Below, in pieces: positions 7,347 through 16,511 of a stretch of DNA of 34,986 nucleotides. Within the stretch, counting starts at the first letter, position 1; every line of letters starts with the position of its first letter. The stretch is from Methanomethylovorans sp. PtaU1.Bin093. GTDB lineage: Archaea; Halobacteriota; Methanosarcinia; Methanosarcinales; Methanosarcinaceae. The translations under genes were made by a program, and so were the position numbers. Under the pieces are notes generated by a model, which was not told the DNA's origin, searched no databases, and saw only the letters and a list, made by a program, of their open reading frames with translations. The DNA is taken from positions 1-34,986 of the forward strand of contig NZ_MVQX01000031.1 in the NCBI RefSeq assembly GCF_002067275.1, given 5' to 3'.

Positions 7347-9023
7347 ATGTTCATTTTTCTGTTCCTTTTACTCACCATTGTACTCTCAATCCCAATAGGT
7401 AGGTACATGTCGAAAGTCTTTGAGGGTCAAAGAACTTTCATGACACCATTGCTAAGCCCAATCGAAAGATTCATTTATCGGTTGATTCAAGTTGATGAGA
7501 AAGAGGAAATGAACTGGAAAAAATATGCTTATTCTCTCATTGTGTTCAATCTCATTTCCATAGCGTCCCTTTTTCTGCTTCAGTTGTTGCAAGGTATCCT
7601 GCCACTAAATCCTCGGGGTCTTTCTGGTGTAAGGTGGGATACTGCCCTCAATACTGCAATATCCTTTGTCACTAACACCAACTGGCAGTCATATGCCGGT
7701 GAAACTACCATGAGCTATCTTACTCAGATGCTCGGTCTGGCAGTGCAGAACTTTGTTTCTGCAGCTGTTGGTATTGCTACTATATTGGTCTTCATAAGAG
7801 GTTTTACCCGGAAAAATACAGACAATTTAGGTAATTTCTGGGTAGATATGACCCGCTCGGTCCTCTATATTCTTCTGCCACTATCGATAATACTATCTAT
7901 TATATTGGTCTCACAGGGTGTTGTACAGACCTTTAATTCTTATGCAATCGTACAAACTCTTGAGGGTTCTACACAAACCATACCTTTAGGCCCGGCTGCT
8001 TCACAGGTGGCTATCAAAATGCTGGGTTCGAATGGTGGCGGATTCTTCAATGCAAACTCTGCACATCCATTTGAGAACCCAAATAGCATTACCAACTTCT
8101 TCGAGACGCTCTCCATATTGCTATTACCTATGTCCCTCGTTTTTGCATTCGGGTACATGGTCAGGAATTTCAAACAGGGGATTGCAATATTCTCAGTAAT
8201 GATGATCTTATTGCTAATGGGTTTAGGAGTTGCATTATGGTCAGAATCTCAAACAAATCCTTTGATGCAAAAACTGGGTATCTCCGATGGTAATCTGGAA
8301 GGTAAAGAAATAAGGTTCGGGGTGGCCGAATCTGTCTTGTGGAGTGTGGCCACAACAGCAGTTTCAAATGGTGGCGTCAATTCTATGCACGATAGCACAA
8401 TGCCTCTTACCGGATTAGTGTATCTGTTCAACATGGGTACAGGTGAAGTGATATTCGGAGGATTGGGCGTGGGATTAGCCGGGATGCTGTTCTATGTGAT
8501 TTTAACTATGTTCATAGCTGGCCTTATGATAGGCAGAACCCCTGAATTCCTTGGCAAAAAGTTAGGCCCTGAAGAAATGAAAATGGCTCTAGTGCCACTT
8601 ATATTACCTCCTGCAGCAATCCTTATATTTTCAGCTATTGCTCTATCGATACCTGAAGGTTTAGCAGGTATTAATAATCCGGGTTCTCACGGTTTATCTG
8701 AAATATTGTATGCTTACTTCTCTGCACTTGCCAACAACGGCTCAGCGTTCGCAGGACTTAGTGCAAATACAGTATTCTATAACCTTACAACAGGACTGGG
8801 AATATTAATAGGCCGTTTTGCTACCATTATCCCTGCAATTGCTATTGCCGGTTCCTTATCCCAGAAAGGAAAAGTGCCTGTAAATTCAGCAAGTTTTCCG
8901 ACAACAGGTCCTCTTTTCGTAATAATGGTAACTGCTGTGATAATTATTATCGGAGCGCTTACATATTTCCCTATATTCGCGCTCGGGCCCGGACTGGAAC
9001 ATTTACTGATGCTGGGGAGATGA
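7347..9023 (+). CDS. kdpA: Potassium-transporting ATPase, potassium-binding subunit KdpA
   Basis: The 558-residue membrane protein is the channel-like subunit of the KdpFABC high-affinity K+ pump. All four pore-loop signatures are present: [43 protein letters not shown] and [10 protein letters not shown]. About ten hydrophobic segments match the family. The N-terminus, ending in [11 protein letters not shown], is slightly shorter than usual from the ATG at 7347. The only strong ribosome site (7312-7319) is about 27 bases away, so translation may begin upstream at a non-AUG codon. The stop overlaps the kdpB start in ATGA. No kdpF-like small peptide is seen. Confidence 0.97.
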   Translation: MFIFLFLLLTIVLSIPIGRYMSKVFEGQRTFMTPLLSPIERFIYRLIQVDEKEEMNWKKYAYSLIVFNLISIASLFLLQLLQGILPLNPRGLSGVRWDTALNTAISFVTNTNWQSYAGETTMSYLTQMLGLAVQNFVSAAVGIATILVFIRGFTRKNTDNLGNFWVDMTRSVLYILLPLSIILSIILVSQGVVQTFNSYAIVQTLEGSTQTIPLGPAASQVAIKMLGSNGGGFFNANSAHPFENPNSITNFFETLSILLLPMSLVFAFGYMVRNFKQGIAIFSVMMILLLMGLGVALWSESQTNPLMQKLGISDGNLEGKEIRFGVAESVLWSVATTAVSNGGVNSMHDSTMPLTGLVYLFNMGTGEVIFGGLGVGLAGMLFYVILTMFIAGLMIGRTPEFLGKKLGPEEMKMALVPLILPPAAILIFSAIALSIPEGLAGINNPGSHGLSEILYAYFSALANNGSAFAGLSANTVFYNLTTGLGILIGRFATIIPAIAIAGSLSQKGKVPVNSASFPTTGPLFVIMVTAVIIIIGALTYFPIFALGPGLEHLLMLGR

Positions 9024-11098
9024 ATATTGCTCAGGGAAGTGAAAAAATGAAAGAAGGAACATCAGGTATATTCCAAAAAAAGATTCTATTGGAAGCTTTT
9101 AAAGGGTCTTTTTCAAGGTTAGATCCTATCAAGCTTCTCAATAATCCTGTAATGCTTATTGTGGAAATAGTTGCTCTTATTGCAACTTTGCTAACCATTA
9201 AGGACATATTTGGAGGTACAAGCGTATCTTTTGATCTTCAGATCACAATATGGTTATGGTTTACGGTGCTATTTGCGAATTTTGCAGAAGCTATAGCTGA
9301 AAGTCAGGGGAAGGCCAGAGCAGAATCGCTTAAACAAACCAGAAGTGAAGCAAAGGCTAAGCAAATATTGGATAATGGAAGTATAACAGAGGTTTCCGCG
9401 TTATCTCTTAAAAAGAATGACATTGTCCTGATCACTGAAGGGGAAGTCATACCCAGCGATGGAGATATTATTGAAGGTACAGCCCTTGTTGACGAATCAG
9501 CCATCACAGGAGAGTCAGCTCCGGTAGTAAGGGAATCAGGCGGAGACAAATGCGGAGTAACCGGAGGTACAAAGCTACTTTCAGGGACTATTAAAGTTAA
9601 AATCACAGTTGATCCCGGTCATACTTTCCTTGATAATATGATTAGTATGGTAGAAAGTGCAAAGCGACAGAAAACTCCAAACGAACAGGCACTGGAACTT
9701 TTGCTCATCGGTTTATCAGTATTGTTTTTAGCCGTGGTCATTACTCTTAGGGCATTTTCCAGTTATATGGGTATATCTATCTCAATACCTATTTTGATAG
9801 CTTTGCTTGTATGTCTTATGCCCACTACCATAGGAGCTCTTTTACCTGCTATTGGTATTGCGGGTATGGACAGGTTACTTCAGCACAATGTTATAGCTTT
9901 AAGCGGCAGGGCAGTGGAAGCTGCAGGAGATGTAAGTGTAGTACTTCTGGACAAGACAGGAACTATTACATTGGGCAACAGGATGGCCACTGAGTTCATT
10001 CCTGCAGCGGGTATTGGATACAAAGACCTGATTGAAGTTTCTCTAATGTCTTCGCTTGCTGATGAAACACCTGAGGGAAGAAGCATAGTTAAACTGGCAA
10101 AAAGGGAGTTGGACATACATGGAAGAGATATACATGCTCCAGAAAACTCCCACTTTGTTCCTTTCACTCCAGAAACACGCATGAGTGGAGTAGATATTGG
10201 CTCCAGAAGAATTCGAAAAGGTTCTGCATCCGCCATCGAGGATTTTGTTCGTTCTAACGGTGGAAATGTATCTACTGAAATGCAAAATATGATAAGGGAT
10301 GTATCTACAAAAGGTGATACTCCTCTTGTGGTAGCTGATGATACCGGCATCTTGGGGGTCATAAGATTAAAGGATATAGTGAAGAAAGGTATCAATGAAA
10401 GATTATTGCAGCTCAGGAATATGGGTATTAAATCCATTATGATCACAGGTGACAACCAGCTTACTGCTGCATCCATTGCTGCGGAGGCAGGCGTTGATGA
10501 CTTTGCAGCCGAGGCAAAACCTGAGACAAAGCTGGCAATGATACGCAAATATCAGTCCGGAGATAACCAATATCTTGTAGCTATGATTGGTGATGGTACC
10601 AATGATGCACCGGCACTTGCCCAGGCAGATGTTGCAGTTGCAATGAGCGCTGGCACTTCTGCAGCAAGAGAAGCTGCAAACATGGTAGACCTTGATTCAT
10701 CTCCTTCTAAGTTATTGGACATAGTTGAAATAGGAAAAGAAATTCTAATAACCAGGGGAGCTCTTACCACATTCAGTATAGCGAACGACGTAGCCAAGTA
10801 TTTTGCTATCATTCCTGCAATATTCTCTGTTGCTTATCCGCAACTCGGTATCCTGAATATAATGGGTCTTTCAACTCCTTCAAGTGCAGTATTATCTGCA
10901 GTAATTTTCAATGCTATTGTGATACCACTGCTTATACCTTTAGCTCTCAGAGGTGTTAAATATCGTTCAACTTCTTCGGTTTCACAATTGCTGTCTATGA
11001 ATATATTGATCTATGGTGTGGGTGGATTAATTATTCCTTTTGCAGGAATCAAGCTGATAGACATAATTATAACTTTATCAGGTGCTGCAGGAGGGTGA
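9020..11098 (+). CDS. kdpB: Potassium-transporting P-type ATPase subunit KdpB
   Basis: The 692-residue subunit is the ATP-hydrolysing part of the K+ pump. It carries the P-type ATPase hallmarks: TGES at 163-166 (actuator domain), DKTGT with the phosphorylated Asp at 311, MITGDN, and the hinge [10 protein letters not shown] followed by ADVAVAM. Membrane segments flank these domains as expected. Length and order match bacterial KdpB. The start overlaps kdpA by four bases (ATGA), implying translational coupling. kdpC follows after four bases. Confidence 0.98.
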   Translation: MNIAQGSEKMKEGTSGIFQKKILLEAFKGSFSRLDPIKLLNNPVMLIVEIVALIATLLTIKDIFGGTSVSFDLQITIWLWFTVLFANFAEAIAESQGKARAESLKQTRSEAKAKQILDNGSITEVSALSLKKNDIVLITEGEVIPSDGDIIEGTALVDESAITGESAPVVRESGGDKCGVTGGTKLLSGTIKVKITVDPGHTFLDNMISMVESAKRQKTPNEQALELLLIGLSVLFLAVVITLRAFSSYMGISISIPILIALLVCLMPTTIGALLPAIGIAGMDRLLQHNVIALSGRAVEAAGDVSVVLLDKTGTITLGNRMATEFIPAAGIGYKDLIEVSLMSSLADETPEGRSIVKLAKRELDIHGRDIHAPENSHFVPFTPETRMSGVDIGSRRIRKGSASAIEDFVRSNGGNVSTEMQNMIRDVSTKGDTPLVVADDTGILGVIRLKDIVKKGINERLLQLRNMGIKSIMITGDNQLTAASIAAEAGVDDFAAEAKPETKLAMIRKYQSGDNQYLVAMIGDGTNDAPALAQADVAVAMSAGTSAAREAANMVDLDSSPSKLLDIVEIGKEILITRGALTTFSIANDVAKYFAIIPAIFSVAYPQLGILNIMGLSTPSSAVLSAVIFNAIVIPLLIPLALRGVKYRSTSSVSQLLSMNILIYGVGGLIIPFAGIKLIDIIITLSGAAGG

Positions 11099-11102
11099 GG
11101 AA

Positions 11103-11666
11103 ATGAAGGCAATTAAAAATGCTTTACTTATGTTTGTAGTATTTTCCGTTTTACTAGGTATAATCTATCCTGTTGCTATCACAGGCATATCCCAAGTAGT
11201 ATTTCCCCATCAGGCAAATGGATACCTGATCACTGAAAATGAAAAAGTGATAGGTTCAGAGCTTATAGGACAGAACTTTACAAGTCCTTATTATTTCCAT
11301 GGAAGACCTTCTGCTACAGTCTATGATTCAGTTACTTCCGGGGGATCAAATCTGGGACCCACTAACCAGAAATTGATGGATGAGGTAAATGAAAGGATAC
11401 AGCAGATAAGGATTGAGGAATCTTTGTCATCTAATTCCACAGTTCCGGCAGATCTTGTACTATCTTCTGGCAGTGGTTTAGAAGCCTACATTTATGTGGA
11501 ATCTGCCAGATTACAGATTCCAAGGATTGCCAAAGCCAGAGGATTTAGTGAAGCAGAAGTGGAAAATATCGTTGAAGATAATGTTGAAGGCTGGATTGTA
11601 GGAATAGATACCCCCTTGGTCAATGTATTGAAACTCAACATAGCTTTAGATAACACAAGGAGGTGA
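11103..11666 (+). CDS. kdpC: Potassium-transporting ATPase subunit KdpC
   Basis: The 187-residue protein has one N-terminal membrane helix (ALLMFVVFSVLLGIIYPV) and then the KdpC signatures GQNFTSPYYFHGRPSA and SGSGLEAYI. KdpC stabilises the pump and raises ATP affinity. An upstream ATG at 11082 lies inside kdpB; the ATG at 11103 is preceded by GGAGGGTGAGG and is preferred. It follows kdpB by four bases, and its last codons carry the ribosome site of kdpD. Confidence 0.96.
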   Translation: MKAIKNALLMFVVFSVLLGIIYPVAITGISQVVFPHQANGYLITENEKVIGSELIGQNFTSPYYFHGRPSATVYDSVTSGGSNLGPTNQKLMDEVNERIQQIRIEESLSSNSTVPADLVLSSGSGLEAYIYVESARLQIPRIAKARGFSEAEVENIVEDNVEGWIVGIDTPLVNVLKLNIALDNTRR

Positions 11667-11668
11667 AT

Positions 11669-13639
11669 ATGAAAGAAGATTACAAAAGACCGGATCCCGA
11701 TGAGCTCTTAAATTTGCTAAAAGAAGAGGAAGAAAAAAGAGATTCGAACAGGGGATACCTGAAAATCTTTTTGGGGTATGTGGCAGGCGTTGGTAAAACA
11801 TATAGGATGCTTAGCGAAGCTCATGTTCTTAAAGAAAAGAATAAAGACGTTGTTGTAGGCATCGTTGAAACACATGGGAGGATAGAAACCGAAAAACTTC
11901 TAGAGGGTCTGGAAATACTTCCAAGACTAAAGATTGACTACAAGGGAATTAGACTCGAAGAACTTGATATAGATGCTGTTTTAAAAAGGAAACCTGCGTA
12001 TGTCCTCGTGGATGAGCTTGCACATACAAATGCTTCCGATTCACGCCATGCAAAGCGTTACCAGGATGTCGAAGAGTTACTTAACGCTGGCATAAATGTC
12101 TATTCCACTTTGAATGTACAGCATATTGAAAGTCTCAATGATATTGTCCAGCAGATCACAGGAGTTGAAGTAAAAGAAACTGTATCTGATAAGATTATTG
12201 AATCGGCAGATAAGATAGAGGTGGTCGATCTCCCCTTTGAAGAACTGATAGAGCGTCTTAAAGAAGGCAAGGTTTACGTGCCTGAAAAAGCTAAAAAAGC
12301 TATGGGCAATTTTTTTACTGAGAAGAATTTGATTGCTCTCAGAGAAACAGCTCTCAGATATGCTACATTGCATGTGGATTCTGAAATGGGCCATTATCTT
12401 AAAAAAGAAAAAGTAATGGGTCCGTGGGATACAAGTAACCGGATAATGGCATGTATAAGCTCCAGTCCATCTTCAAGAAAGTTGATTCGCATAGCTTATC
12501 GTTTTTCTCATTTGTATAATGTGGAATGGTTTGCAGTATATGTGGAGCCGTATGCTGATATAAGAATGAAAGATGAAACAAGGCAGCAACTGGAAAAGAA
12601 CCTGGAGCTTGCTGAAGAACTTGAGGGGAAAATAGTTCGTTTAAAGGGTTCGATAGCAAATGAGATAGTATCCTTTGCAAAATCAAAGAACATCACTCTT
12701 ATTTTGTTAGGCCATTCACGCAGGTCCAGATTGCAGGAACTTACTGAAGGGTCTGTCATCAACAAAGTAATCCAGAAAAGTGCGGCGCAGGTTCTGGTAG
12801 TTGAGAACAAGAACGAATTTAATGTAGATCCTGAAACTCACAAAAGAACAGCTAACAATCAACTGGATTCATTATGGGGATCATATTCAATCAGTTTTTC
12901 AAGTATCGGCCTTACAACTGTAATATGTTTGCTGCTTCGGTCTTTTATTGAAGCACCGAACATACCCATGATTTTCATTATACCCATCGTCCTTACAAGC
13001 TTAGTAGCTGGAAAAAGGCCAGGAGTCTTGGCATCAATACTTGCAGTTGCAGCTTTTGATTTGTTTTTTGTTCCTCCTTTCTACACATTCAGTGTTGCGG
13101 ATGTTAGATTCATTCCCACTTTTATTGTATTATTGGTCGTAGGAATAGTTACGAGTTTACTCGCAGATACCGTTAGAAAACAGATTGAGTATACCAGACA
13201 ACGGGAAACTTTTATCTCTTCATTATATGATTTCAGCAAGGGTTTATTAGCTTCTCAGGATTTGAGCATCATATTGGGAAGAAGTACAAGATACATATCT
13301 GATTCTCTAAATTACGATGTCTTGATCCTCCTGCCGGACGAGTCAAAAAAACTATATGTAGCTTCAAGCTATGGGAAAAAAGAAAAATTCGATGATCATG
13401 AAATGGCTGTTTCAAATTGGGTTTTTGAACAGGGTAAAACTGCAGGTTTTGGAACAGATACTCTCTATTCATCACAATGGTATCATATTCCACTCAAGGC
13501 TCAGATGGGAGTTCTGGGTGTCATGGCCATAGATCCTCACAATAATATGACCAATGAACAAAGGCATTTGATAAATGCTTATGCAAACGTGGTCTCTCTG
13601 ACGCTTTCAAATTATGTTTATTCAACAGTGGAGCGCTAA
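11669..13639 (+). CDS. kdpD: KdpD-type sensor lacking the histidine kinase domain
   Basis: From the ATG at 11669 (AGGAGG five bases upstream) the protein has 656 residues, against about 900 for full KdpD. In order: the KdpD domain with Walker A at 36-45 (GYVAGVGKTY) and the VDELAHTN motif near 114-121; a Usp-like domain at about 255-380; membrane helices of the DUF4118 type at about 410-500; and a GAF-like domain at about 515-650. It then stops, with no HisKA H-box and no HATPase N/G boxes. S264-S266, a 20-residue gap and WFAVY (287-291) resemble the SxS-x20-FTAxY motif reported for c-di-AMP binding by Staphylococcus KdpD. Kinase-less KdpDs are known from some bacteria. A role in sensing or stabilising the pump rather than in phosphorelay is inferred. 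Confidence 0.9.
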   Translation: MKEDYKRPDPDELLNLLKEEEEKRDSNRGYLKIFLGYVAGVGKTYRMLSEAHVLKEKNKDVVVGIVETHGRIETEKLLEGLEILPRLKIDYKGIRLEELDIDAVLKRKPAYVLVDELAHTNASDSRHAKRYQDVEELLNAGINVYSTLNVQHIESLNDIVQQITGVEVKETVSDKIIESADKIEVVDLPFEELIERLKEGKVYVPEKAKKAMGNFFTEKNLIALRETALRYATLHVDSEMGHYLKKEKVMGPWDTSNRIMACISSSPSSRKLIRIAYRFSHLYNVEWFAVYVEPYADIRMKDETRQQLEKNLELAEELEGKIVRLKGSIANEIVSFAKSKNITLILLGHSRRSRLQELTEGSVINKVIQKSAAQVLVVENKNEFNVDPETHKRTANNQLDSLWGSYSISFSSIGLTTVICLLLRSFIEAPNIPMIFIIPIVLTSLVAGKRPGVLASILAVAAFDLFFVPPFYTFSVADVRFIPTFIVLLVVGIVTSLLADTVRKQIEYTRQRETFISSLYDFSKGLLASQDLSIILGRSTRYISDSLNYDVLILLPDESKKLYVASSYGKKEKFDDHEMAVSNWVFEQGKTAGFGTDTLYSSQWYHIPLKAQMGVLGVMAIDPHNNMTNEQRHLINAYANVVSLTLSNYVYSTVER

Positions 13640-13670
13640 TGCACTTGATTCTTTACCTATAAAATTACTT

Positions 13671-13978
13671 TCAAGCCACTGCCACCCATTCCTGTGACAA
13701 CACTTCTGCCTGCATCAGCACATTCTGAGTAGCCTTTTGCTGCTTGTCCGGTAACGCAGGGTACGCTTTACAAGCACACGCATCTGTTCACGGACATTCT
13801 CTCGCACGGTCCAATCAATAGTTCAGTGGCTACCAGTTCCCTTGCAATTGTCTGCATGATCTCATCAATGATAAGGTCAATGAGTTCCTTGATGACATGA
13901 GCTGCTTTTATGAAACGGTTCTAATAGTTTCTAAGAACCAGCTCAAGAATATCGGAATTCTATAAAGCCTATCTTTTT
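13671..13978 (-). pseudogene. Decayed C-terminus of type I restriction endonuclease subunit HsdR
   Basis: Read on the minus strand, pieces of the HsdR C-terminus appear in order but in three frames. The first is a segment ending NRFIKAAHVIKELIDL, with a TAG where the family has Gln, running into MQTIARELVATELL. The second is IDWTVRENVREQMRVLVK. The third is PDKQQKATQNVLMQAEVL ending in a TGA at 13671. The family pattern (RYQNRAIEAAQVIEELI, then DWTVRESVRAKMR, then YPPDKQEKA) is unmistakable. At least two frameshifts, internal stops and a deletion after LIDL make it non-functional. The rest of hsdR and hsdM/hsdS are absent. It lies between kdpD and hdrA and probably marks an old insertion or rearrangement. 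Confidence 0.8.
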
Positions 13979-14150
13979 GTCGTTTAATTACTTTCTGCCA
14001 TTGCGCATACAAACGTATTCACAGTAACTCATGATCCATAGAATGAACTCTCTGCGGACTCTATGGTCTACAAAAATAGTTCCTCTGCAAACCCCAACAT
14101 CCAAAACTATATCTTTACTCAGATCATCAAGTCTTAGCGGAGCCGTCAAG

Positions 14151-16511
14151 ATGCGCATAGGGGTCTATATTTGTCATTGCGGACTGAACATCGCACATGT
14201 GATCAACGTGCATAGCCTGCAGGAGAAGGTCAGCAAGCTAAAGGATGTGGTGCTTGTGAAGGACCTGCAGTTCATGTGCTCGGATTCAGGCCAGGATTCC
14301 ATAGCTGAGGACATAAAGGCACATGATCTTGATCATATCCTTGTGGCAGCCTGCTCCCCTAAGCTGCATGAGGCCACTTTCAGGAGAGTGCTCCAGAAGG
14401 CGGGGCTCAACAAATACATGCTGGAAATGGTGAATATCCGGGAACAGTGCTCTTGGGTGCACATGGGAGAACCGCAGCTTGCCACCCAGAAAGCCTTCGA
14501 CCTCATACGTATGGGTCTCGAACGCCTTAAATTACTTGACCCGCTCCAGATAAAAAAAGTTCCTGCCAATAAGGGGGTACTGATCATAGGCGGGGGGGTC
14601 GCCGGCATCGAGGCTGCCCTTACCCTTGCTGACAGCGGGTATCATGTGCACATGGTGGAAAAGGAGCCCACGATCGGCGGAAAAATGGCACTGCTCAACG
14701 AGGTGTTCCCCACCAACGACTGCTCCATCTGCGTGCTCGCACCCAAGATGACCGATGTGCAGCAGCATCCGTCCATCGATCTCATGACCATGGCCGAGGT
14801 TTCCGAGGTAAGAGGCTTTGCAGGTAATTTTCAGGTAACCATAACAAAGAAACCCAGGTATGTCATCGAGGACAGATGCAAGGGATGCGTGGACGAATGT
14901 TCAAGAGTATGTCCTGTGGAGATCTCCAACCGTTTTGATATGGGTATGGGCAGGACCAAGGCTATAAACATGCCCATTCCCCAGGCTGTGCCCCAGGTGG
15001 CTTACATTGATAACGATCATTGTGTGGGCTGCGGATTGTGCCTGCAGGCCTGCCCTGCAGATGCCATTGACTACAACATGAAAGAGGAAACAATATCTGT
15101 CAAAGTGGGTGCTATCGTCCTTGCCAGCGGCTACAAACTATTTGACGCAGCCCGTAAGGAGGAATACGGATATGGTGTGTACCCGGATGTCATTACCAAC
15201 ATGGAGCTGGAACGCCTGCTCAATGCTTCCGGACCCACAAGAGGGAAAGTGCTGGTGCCTTCCACCAGGCAAATACCTAAGAAAGTGGCATTCATACAGT
15301 GTGTGGGTTCAAGGGATGAGACCGTGGGCAACCCGTACTGTTCGCGGGTGTGCTGCATGTCCGCCATGAAGAATGCCCAGCTGCTCAAGGAGCGCTATCA
15401 TGATATCGAGATAGTCATCCACTATATCGATATACGGGCTGCAGGGGAGATGTATGAAGAGTATTACATCCGTTCCCAGTCAATGGGCATTGATTTCATC
15501 CGGGGTAAAGTGGCTGAGGTGCAACAGGACTTCAATAACAAGCTGTTCCTGAGGTTCGAGGACACATTAAGTTCCGAGGTAAGGGAAGAACACTATGACC
15601 TTGTGGTACTTTCCACCGGGCTGGAAGCTCCGGATGATGCTGATAAGATCTCCAGGGTCCTTAATCTTTCCCGCCGTACGGACCGCTTCTTTGCCATTGC
15701 CCATCCCAAGATGAGACCTGTGGATTCCCATGTGAAGGGAATTTACGTGGCAGGCTGTGCTTCTGGTCCGAAGGAGATACAGACGGCTATTGCCCAGGGG
15801 ATAGCAGCCTCGGCCAAGACCATGCAATTACTTTCCTGGGGGGAACTGGAAACAGATCCGCAGAGTGCCCACGTGGACGAGGAGAAATGCATAGGGTGCA
15901 GGATATGCGAGGATGTGTGCCAGTTCGGGAAGATAAAGGTGAACAACGGCAAGGCCATGGTGGATGAGGTCTCATGCTACGGATGCGGTGCATGCAGTGC
16001 TTCATGTCCTACTGATGCCATCTTGATGCATAACAGCACCGATGAGCAGATCCTGGCCCAGGTGCGGGCGGCCACCGAAATGAAATCGGAGTTCCCCCTT
16101 ATTGTAGCGTTCCTCTGCAACTGGTGCAGTTATACCTGTGCTGACCTTGCAGGCGTTTCCAGGATTCAGTATCCTACAAATCTCAGAGTTATCCGGGTCA
16201 TGTGCGCAGGTCGCGTGGACCCTGAGTTCGTGCTGGAAGCTTTCAAGGGCGGAGCTGATGGCGTGCTGGTCGCGGGATGCCGGCTCGGTGAATGCCATTA
16301 CATCTTTGCCAATTACAGTGCCAAAAAGAGGATGGAAGTGCTGCAGGGAGTGCTCGAGGACATAGGTATCGATCCCCATCGCCTGAAAGTGGAGTGGATA
16401 TCGGCAGCTGAGGGTGAAAGATTTGCCAGGTCCATTGAAAGCTTTGTAGATGAGCTCAAGGAGATAGGACCTATAGGTTCCGAGCTGCTGGAGGGGCACA
16501 ATGACGGATGA
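14151..16511 (+). CDS. hdrA: Heterodisulfide reductase subunit A fused to an MvhD domain
   Basis: The 786-residue protein begins MRIGVYICHCGLNI, the normal HdrA start. The frame is open 40 codons further upstream, but that extension looks non-coding and partly follows the hsdR remnant. FAD is bound through GGGVAGIEAAL (near 147) and the region with NDCSIC (191-194). Ferredoxin-type clusters follow: CKGCVDECSRVCP (243), CVGCGLCLQACP (291), CIGCRICEDVC and CYGCGACSASCP further on. The last ~130 residues (CNWCSYTC, CAGRVD, CRLGECHY) form an MvhD domain, which is a separate protein in hydrogenotrophic methanogens but fused in Methanosarcina relatives. HdrA bifurcates electrons between ferredoxin and CoM-S-S-CoB. 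HdrB and HdrC are not in this window. It overlaps the polyferredoxin gene by 11 bases. Confidence 0.95.
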   Translation: MRIGVYICHCGLNIAHVINVHSLQEKVSKLKDVVLVKDLQFMCSDSGQDSIAEDIKAHDLDHILVAACSPKLHEATFRRVLQKAGLNKYMLEMVNIREQCSWVHMGEPQLATQKAFDLIRMGLERLKLLDPLQIKKVPANKGVLIIGGGVAGIEAALTLADSGYHVHMVEKEPTIGGKMALLNEVFPTNDCSICVLAPKMTDVQQHPSIDLMTMAEVSEVRGFAGNFQVTITKKPRYVIEDRCKGCVDECSRVCPVEISNRFDMGMGRTKAINMPIPQAVPQVAYIDNDHCVGCGLCLQACPADAIDYNMKEETISVKVGAIVLASGYKLFDAARKEEYGYGVYPDVITNMELERLLNASGPTRGKVLVPSTRQIPKKVAFIQCVGSRDETVGNPYCSRVCCMSAMKNAQLLKERYHDIEIVIHYIDIRAAGEMYEEYYIRSQSMGIDFIRGKVAEVQQDFNNKLFLRFEDTLSSEVREEHYDLVVLSTGLEAPDDADKISRVLNLSRRTDRFFAIAHPKMRPVDSHVKGIYVAGCASGPKEIQTAIAQGIAASAKTMQLLSWGELETDPQSAHVDEEKCIGCRICEDVCQFGKIKVNNGKAMVDEVSCYGCGACSASCPTDAILMHNSTDEQILAQVRAATEMKSEFPLIVAFLCNWCSYTCADLAGVSRIQYPTNLRVIRVMCAGRVDPEFVLEAFKGGADGVLVAGCRLGECHYIFANYSAKKRMEVLQGVLEDIGIDPHRLKVEWISAAEGERFARSIESFVDELKEIGPIGSELLEGHNDG

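Noticed and set aside
9880..10548. 222-codon minus-strand open frame inside kdpB
   Set aside because: It is antisense to the conserved phosphorylation and hinge domains of kdpB, and its long frame follows from that gene's codon use.
7347..13639. kdp leader as a ydaO-type c-di-AMP riboswitch
   Set aside because: Such riboswitches are bacterial, and the dyads here lie upstream of or at the TATA box, so most would not be transcribed.
13924..13931. TAG inside the hsdR relic as a possible pyrrolysine codon
   Set aside because: Pyrrolysine use is possible in this lineage, but the TAG sits at a family Gln and the same relic has further frameshifts, stops and a deletion.
14031..14150. 40-codon upstream extension of hdrA
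   Set aside because: HdrA proteins normally start MRIG...CHCG; the extension has no ribosome site and a non-coding look.
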